Source: JBCCEJ01 sp039030335
GTDB lineage: Bacteria > Pseudomonadota > Gammaproteobacteria > HK1
Assembly (NCBI GenBank): GCA_039030335.1
Contig: JBCCEJ010000071.1
Coordinates: 1 to 30,128, forward strand
Direction of reading: 5' to 3'
DNA length: 30,128 nucleotides
Both the position numbers and the translations under genes were made by a program. Shown piece after piece: positions 23,860-30,128 of this stretch. Position 1 is the first letter of the stretch, and each line of letters opens with the position of its first letter. A model generated the notes under the pieces. It saw only the letters and a list, made by a program, of their open reading frames with translations. It had not been told where the DNA came from and made no database searches.

Positions 23860-23911
23860 AGCGGCGCGGACGATGCGCGCGGCGCACATCGATGCGGCGC
23901 CGGAGCGGAGC
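23860..23911. repeat. Bulged hairpin downstream of iscA
   Basis: In the 206-bp gap between iscA and ndk, CGAT-GCGC and GCGC-AC-ATCG can pair with a two-base bulge around a GCG loop (within about 23888-23908 on the plus strand, near the CGATGCGC run). It could mark the end of the iscR-iscA transcript, but there is no U-tract and the placement is approximate. Confidence 0.2.
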
Positions 23912-23933
23912 TGCGCGGCACACGCCTGACGGG

Positions 23934-24260
23934 CTATTCGATGCCGAAACTCTCGCCGCAGCCGCATTCCGATTTGACGTTCGGATTGTCGTACACGAAA
24001 ACTTCGTTGATGCCTTCCCGACGGAAGTCGATTTCAGTCCCGGAAACGTACGGCAGGCTCTTCGCATCGACGATGACCTTGACGCCGTGAGTTTCGTAGA
24101 CCTGGTCTCCCGCTTCGATGGTGTCAGCGAAGTCGACGACGTAAGCGAACCCGGAGCAGCCCGAGGACTTGACTCCAAAACGCATACCTTCGCCACCCCC
24201 GCGTTGTTCGAGGAAGTTGCGGACCCGACTAGCTGCAGTTTCGGTGAGTGTAATCGCCAT
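23934..24260 (-). CDS. iscA: A-type iron-sulphur carrier IscA
   Basis: This 108-residue protein resembles E. coli IscA closely (107 residues). The three conserved cysteines that hold iron or a cluster are C35 (SSGCSGF), C99 and C101 (SECGCGES). IscA carries [2Fe-2S]/[4Fe-4S] clusters to recipient proteins. The gene begins 42 bp after iscR on the same strand, so both are probably co-transcribed under the IscR box at 24793-24817. AAGAGA ahead of the ATG is a modest ribosome-binding site. The usual companions iscS, iscU, hscB, hscA and fdx are not here. ErpA is an alternative family name, but ITLTETAASRV and DNPNVKSECGCGESF are closer to IscA. Confidence 0.93.
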   Translation of the reverse strand: MAITLTETAASRVRNFLEQRGGGEGMRFGVKSSGCSGFAYVVDFADTIEAGDQVYETHGVKVIVDAKSLPYVSGTEIDFRREGINEVFVYDNPNVKSECGCGESFGIE

Positions 24261-24302
24261 GGTTCGTGTTCTCTTCGCGTCCGAAGCGGTCGGTCAAGCG
24301 TG

Positions 24303-24755
24303 TCAGTTCAGCGCGACTTCGATCTGGTCCTGCCGGGCCGCTACCTCGCGAACCCGGCTGCGCTCCACGAGCTGGCCCAGATCGACCTCGCTCAAGAACG
24401 TATGGATCCGCGAGCTGAGATCAACCCACAGATCGTGGGTAAGACATCGGGCATCGGCCTGACAGTTCTCTTTGCCCCCGCACCGGGTCGCATCGACCGA
24501 TTCGTCGACTGCCGCGATCACGTCCGACACGACGATGTCGGTTGCACGCTGGCCGAGTTGGTAACCGCCACCGGGCCCGCGCGTGCTGACGACGAGGCCG
24601 CGCTTGCGCAGTTGCGAGAACAGCTGTTCAAGGTACGAAAGCGAAATGCCCTGGCGCGTTGCGATATCCGCGAGACTTACCGGCCCCTGGTCGTGGTGCA
24701 TGGCCAGATCCAGCATCGCGGTTACCGCATAGCGGCCTTTCGTGGTCAGACGCAT
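24303..24755 (-). CDS. iscR: Iron-sulphur cluster-responsive regulator IscR
   Basis: This 150-residue Rrf2-family regulator is nearly identical in its N-terminal winged helix to E. coli IscR (MRLTTKGRYAVTAMLDLA, ISLSYLEQLFSQLRKRGLV, STRGPGGGYQL). The [2Fe-2S] ligands are all present: C92, C98, C104 and H107 in ATRCGGKENCQADARCLTH. The E. coli protein has a tail some 12 residues longer. With cluster bound it represses its own operon through type 1 sites, and one is seen 37 bp upstream of this ATG. No clear ribosome-binding site is visible. It heads a two-gene unit with iscA; iscS, iscU and the chaperones are not between them. Confidence 0.96.
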   Translation of the reverse strand: MRLTTKGRYAVTAMLDLAMHHDQGPVSLADIATRQGISLSYLEQLFSQLRKRGLVVSTRGPGGGYQLGQRATDIVVSDVIAAVDESVDATRCGGKENCQADARCLTHDLWVDLSSRIHTFLSEVDLGQLVERSRVREVAARQDQIEVALN

Positions 24756-24792
24756 GACGGACAGGTTCGGCTCATAACGGCTGAAGCGTCAC

Positions 24793-24817
24793 ATATCCCA
24801 GTATTTTCGTCAACTAT
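24793..24817 (-). promoter_or_regulatory. Type 1 IscR operator upstream of iscR
   Basis: The 25-bp minus-strand sequence beginning ATAGTTGAC and ending GGGATAT agrees with the published E. coli type 1 IscR consensus (ATASYYGACT, RWWWY, AGTCRRSTAT) at 21 of 25 positions by my count. It ends 37 bp before the iscR ATG and overlaps a -35-like TTGACG (24813-24808). No good -10 is visible. It begins 16 bp past the valS stop, so iscR is likely expressed from its own autoregulated promoter. Confidence 0.75.
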
Positions 24818-24833
24818 TCCGGCGTGCCTCGAA

Positions 24834-27599
<2,766 letters not shown>

Positions 27600-27723
27600 C
27601 GGTTTCTTCGGCTAAAGGCTTTCTGGCTGCGGCTGGGTGGATGGCGGCAGGCCGCGTCGCCCGCCACGAAACAGGATCTGGCGTCTGACGCGATCTGGTT
27701 GCCGACGGTCATGCGGGACGGGT

Positions 27724-28224
27724 TCAGAGCATCGGATCGTCCTGGTCGCCCTGAGAAAGTTCATCGAGAATTTCAGGCAATACGATGGCGACGTGGTTGC
27801 GCACCCGTTTGCGAATATCCTTGGCTGCGGCCTTCAACGCATCTTCCACACCGGTTTGTACGATGACGTCGATTTCGCTCGCCAGACGGTCGAACAGGCG
27901 CTGCGCCATCGGACTCAGTTCCGGCGGTGGGTCCGGGAGTTCGGCGGTCTCGGTCTGGCCGGGCAGCACAACCTCGTTCAGCAACGGGATGGTGTACTGG
28001 CCATCGGACTCCATATCGCTGTCAGTATGAGCGCTGGCCATGCCGTGCCGGTCCTGCAGCAGCGCCTCCAGGCTGTCGATGGCGTCGAGCGTCTCATCCG
28101 GGACCGGTGAGGGTTCCGCCCCTGGCGCAGCGACGCCAGGCGGGTGACCGTCCGCCTCGGTGATGCCGTGTTTGTTCGCTGATTCGTCGTCCGCCATGGA
28201 TGTGGTCATTCGGTGCCGGCCCAT
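27724..28224 (-). CDS. Conserved-position protein of unknown function between holC and valS
   Basis: I do not recognise this 166-residue protein. The first 90 or so residues are acidic, Pro/Ala/Asp-rich and probably disordered, with a short motif YTIPLLNEVVLPG resembling the IPxLTDVV segments of some unnamed proteobacterial proteins. The last 60 residues form amphipathic helices (SPMAQRLFDRLASEIDVIVQ, ALKAAAKDIRKRVRNHVAIVLPEIL). It has no membrane segment or Cys pairs. The start is uncertain: ATG 28224 sits in the loop of a GC hairpin; in-frame ATGs at 28209 and 28197 avoid it but have no ribosome-binding site. It lies 11 bp from holC in the pepA-holC-valS order, so co-transcription is likely. 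Confidence 0.7.
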   Translation of the reverse strand: MGRHRMTTSMADDESANKHGITEADGHPPGVAAPGAEPSPVPDETLDAIDSLEALLQDRHGMASAHTDSDMESDGQYTIPLLNEVVLPGQTETAELPDPPPELSPMAQRLFDRLASEIDVIVQTGVEDALKAAAKDIRKRVRNHVAIVLPEILDELSQGDQDDPML

Positions 28225-28230
28225 GCCGGC
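28215..28230 (-). repeat. Perfect GC hairpin holding a candidate start codon in its loop
   Basis: GCCGGC-ATGG-GCCGGC on the minus strand gives a 6-bp all-GC stem with a 4-nt loop. It begins five bases after the holC stop. The loop contains the ATG of the longest form of the next gene. It may be the 3' end structure of holC, or it may limit initiation at that ATG. Confidence 0.5.
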
Positions 28231-28235
28231 TCGTG

Positions 28236-28649
28236 CTACAGGTTATGTGTCTCGGGTTCAGCGCCGGCATCGCGGTAGGCGCGGAAGCGCTGTCGGCCGT
28301 AGCTGCGTCCGTCTGCGTCGGCTGGAATGATCTCGGCGATGCGCGCGGCCCGTTCAAGTGGCAACAACGCTGCGTTCGCTACGTTCACCAGCACACCTCC
28401 AGTGTGACGCTCAGTGTACGGCACGATGCCTACGACGCCACTCTCGGCTGGACCGCGTTCGTGTGGAACGAAACTCGAGTCGCGAAATGTCCAGAGCAAC
28501 TGGTCCATTCGCTCCGCCTGACGCTGGTCTTCGGTGGTCAGCCACACCGTATGCCCCTGCTGCCAGGCTTTCTCGACGATCCGACAGGCCGTCAATTCAC
28601 GCTCCCGCCCGGCGCCGTCGGCCAGCACATAGAAATCGACGCGGGTCAT
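28236..28649 (-). CDS. holC: DNA polymerase III chi subunit
   Basis: This 137-residue protein has the HolC fold. It starts RVDFYVLADGAGRERELTACRIVEKAW, then QGHTVWLTTEDQRQAERMDQLLWTFRDSSFVPHE, matching the family's conserved DxLLWxFxxxSFxPHx block. Chi binds psi of the clamp loader and the C-terminal tail of single-stranded DNA-binding protein, helping the replisome at lagging-strand primers. The ATG overlaps the pepA stop by four bases (ATGA), so translation is coupled. pepA-holC-valS is a conserved order. Confidence 0.93.
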   Translation of the reverse strand: MTRVDFYVLADGAGRERELTACRIVEKAWQQGHTVWLTTEDQRQAERMDQLLWTFRDSSFVPHERGPAESGVVGIVPYTERHTGGVLVNVANAALLPLERAARIAEIIPADADGRSYGRQRFRAYRDAGAEPETHNL

Positions 28650-30128
28650 CGGCCGGAGCGTTGGCTCTTGCGCCTGGGTTTGTGGTTCATCACGAACTGC
28701 GTCAGCAACGGCACCGGGCGTCCGGTCGCACCCTTGTTAGCACCCGAATGCCATGCCGTGCCGGCGATGTCCAGGTGCGCCCATCGTTGGTTCTCCGCAA
28801 AACGGGCCAGGAAGCAGGCGGCCGTAATGGCGCCGCCGAAACGTCCGCCAATATTGGCCATGTCGGCGAAGTTGCTTTTCAGGAGGTCCTGAAAGTCATC
28901 CCAGATCGGCATTTGCCAGGCGCGATCGCCGGTGTATTGACCCGCTTCAAGCAGAGCTCCGGCGAGCCCGTCATGGTTACTGAAGAGGCCGCTCGGGATC
29001 TGGCCCAGAGCCACCATGCAGGCCCCCGTCAACGTCGCGACATCGACGACCACGTCGGGATCGAAACGTTCTGCGTACGTCAGTGCATCGCAAAGAATGA
29101 GGCGCCCTTCGGCGTCTGTGTTCAGAATCTCTACGGTCTTGCCGGACATCGATTTGATCACGTCGCCCGGCTTCGTGGCCGTACTGCTCGGCAGGTTTTC
29201 GGTCGCCGCGACGATGCAGACCAGATTGACGGGAAGTGCCATTTCGGCGACCGCGTTCAGGGTGCCGAGCACGCTGGCGGCACCGCACATGTCGAACTTC
29301 ATCTCGTCCATGCTGGCGCCCGGCTTGAGAGAGATGCCGCCGGAATCGAACGTGACGCCTTTCCCGACCAGTACTATCGGGCGTTCGTTGTCAGCGCCTC
29401 CGTGATACTCCGCAACGATGAGTCGCGGCGGCTCCGCACTTCCCGCTGCAACTGCCAGCAGCGTGTTCATGCCGAGGCGCTTCATCTCCGTCTCATTGAG
29501 AACCTTGATGGACACGCTGTCGTAGCGGCCGGCGAGCTTGCGCGCAGCCGAAGCGAGGTAAGTCGGTGTGCAGACGTTGCCCGGAAGATTGCCCAACTCG
29601 CGGGCGAGTGCCGTGCCCGTGCCGATCGCCTTCGCCCGATCCAGTGCGCCCTGCACCGCGCGTGTCTGGGTACGGTTCTCGGTTGCCAGTGAGATCTTGC
29701 GGGACGGGTGTTTGCGTCCGCCTCCGGGCGCGCCGGAGTAGACGTAGGCGCTATCCAGAAACGCGGCACCGAGGATGCGCGCCTTCCAGACGTCGTCCGC
29801 ATCGGTCACGTTGACGTTGATGAGGTGTACGACAGCATCGACGCTATTGGTGCTTTTCAGCGCGGTGGCGGCGGCTTTGGCGATCTTGCGGAAGCTGCTC
29901 GTCGAAGTGCCTTTGATGCTGCCGCAGCCGATCAGAACGATGCGATCCGCGTTGCAGTCGGGACCGGCGTGCAAGACCAGCGATTCGCCGGCTTTGCCGC
30001 GAATATCACCGCGCTTCATTACACGGCTTATGATGCCGTCCCACGCCGCGTCCCCACTCTTGCCGGCCTGGTCCAGGCGTCGGCCTTCGTATACGGGCAC
30101 CAGCGCGCACGAGGTGCGGCGGTCAGCA
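28646..30128 (-). CDS. pepA: Leucyl aminopeptidase, N-terminal end beyond the window
   Basis: This is a cytosolic M17 aminopeptidase that removes N-terminal residues; in E. coli it also binds DNA in carAB control and cer recombination. The frame is open through the right edge. Residues before VPVYEGRRL (ADRRTSCAL) fit the family, so the GTG near 30100 is internal and about 10-20 residues lie outside. The two-zinc active site is complete: VGKGVTFDSGGISLKPG with the metal-binding Lys and Asp, MKFDMCGAASVLG, and the signature NTDAEGRLIL. The N-terminal domain (to about residue 170) is family-typical. The stop overlaps the holC start. Confidence 0.95.
   Translation of the reverse strand, partial: ADRRTSCALVPVYEGRRLDQAGKSGDAAWDGIISRVMKRGDIRGKAGESLVLHAGPDCNADRIVLIGCGSIKGTSTSSFRKIAKAAATALKSTNSVDAVVHLINVNVTDADDVWKARILGAAFLDSAYVYSGAPGGGRKHPSRKISLATENRTQTRAVQGALDRAKAIGTGTALARELGNLPGNVCTPTYLASAARKLAGRYDSVSIKVLNETEMKRLGMNTLLAVAAGSAEPPRLIVAEYHGGADNERPIVLVGKGVTFDSGGISLKPGASMDEMKFDMCGAASVLGTLNAVAEMALPVNLVCIVAATENLPSSTATKPGDVIKSMSGKTVEILNTDAEGRLILCDALTYAERFDPDVVVDVATLTGACMVALGQIPSGLFSNHDGLAGALLEAGQYTGDRAWQMPIWDDFQDLLKSNFADMANIGGRFGGAITAACFLARFAENQRWAHLDIAGTAWHSGANKGATGRPVPLLTQFVMNHKPRRKSQRSGR

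Noticed and set aside
28358..29692. A 444-codon plus-strand open frame opposite pepA
   Set aside because: The pepA frame has all catalytic motifs; the antisense frame is Arg/Ala-rich with no recognisable domain.

Overview
The window reads as a GC-rich gammaproteobacterial chromosome segment. The supporting evidence is a set of genes largely restricted to Gammaproteobacteria (with some Betaproteobacteria): bamC, gcvR, holC, rodZ, the pilF/pilW lipoprotein, iscR and a chromosomal NAD-glutamate dehydrogenase of the 180-kDa class. I cannot place it at genus level. No phage, transposon, CRISPR, tRNA or rRNA was seen. Almost all of the sequence is protein coding, mostly on the minus strand.

Left part (1-13,150) is more accessory. 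It begins with a fragment of a class III alcohol dehydrogenase that has lost its N-terminal part (1-79) and two matching 18-bp dyads. A translationally coupled hydroxylase/aminotransferase pair (1559-2215, 225-1559) is divergent from the large NAD-dependent glutamate dehydrogenase (2553-7430). All three can meet at glutamate/2-oxoglutarate. Next come a membrane-anchored cytochrome c-PQQ-type dehydrogenase fusion (7535-9058), a diguanylate cyclase directly behind an orphan TAXI-type periplasmic binding protein (9215-11796), and an acyltransferase-3 membrane protein (12050-13147) with a readable promoter.

Centre (13,275-23,727) is conserved core: phoH2-like PIN-ATPase, gcvR, bamC, der, bamB, yfgM, rodZ, pilW, rlmN and ndk. 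These are familiar gammaproteobacterial neighbours, but the usual series is abridged. There is no bcp or dapA around gcvR/bamC and no ispG or hisS between rodZ and yfgM. Start/stop overlaps at pilW/rodZ, yfgM/bamB and bamB/der indicate coupled operons for envelope biogenesis plus ribosome assembly.

Right part (23,934-30,128) holds a two-gene iscR-iscA unit, with iscS, iscU, hscBA and fdx absent, preceded by a close match to a type 1 IscR operator. Then comes the pepA-holC-(unknown)-valS series. pepA runs off the right edge.

The most interesting leads are: (1) the TAXI binding protein/diguanylate cyclase pair as a possible ligand-sensing c-di-GMP module; (2) the minimal iscR-iscA operon with a recognisable IscR box; (3) the coupled 2OG-Fe(II) hydroxylase/aminotransferase pair of unknown substrate. 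None could be checked against a database here.
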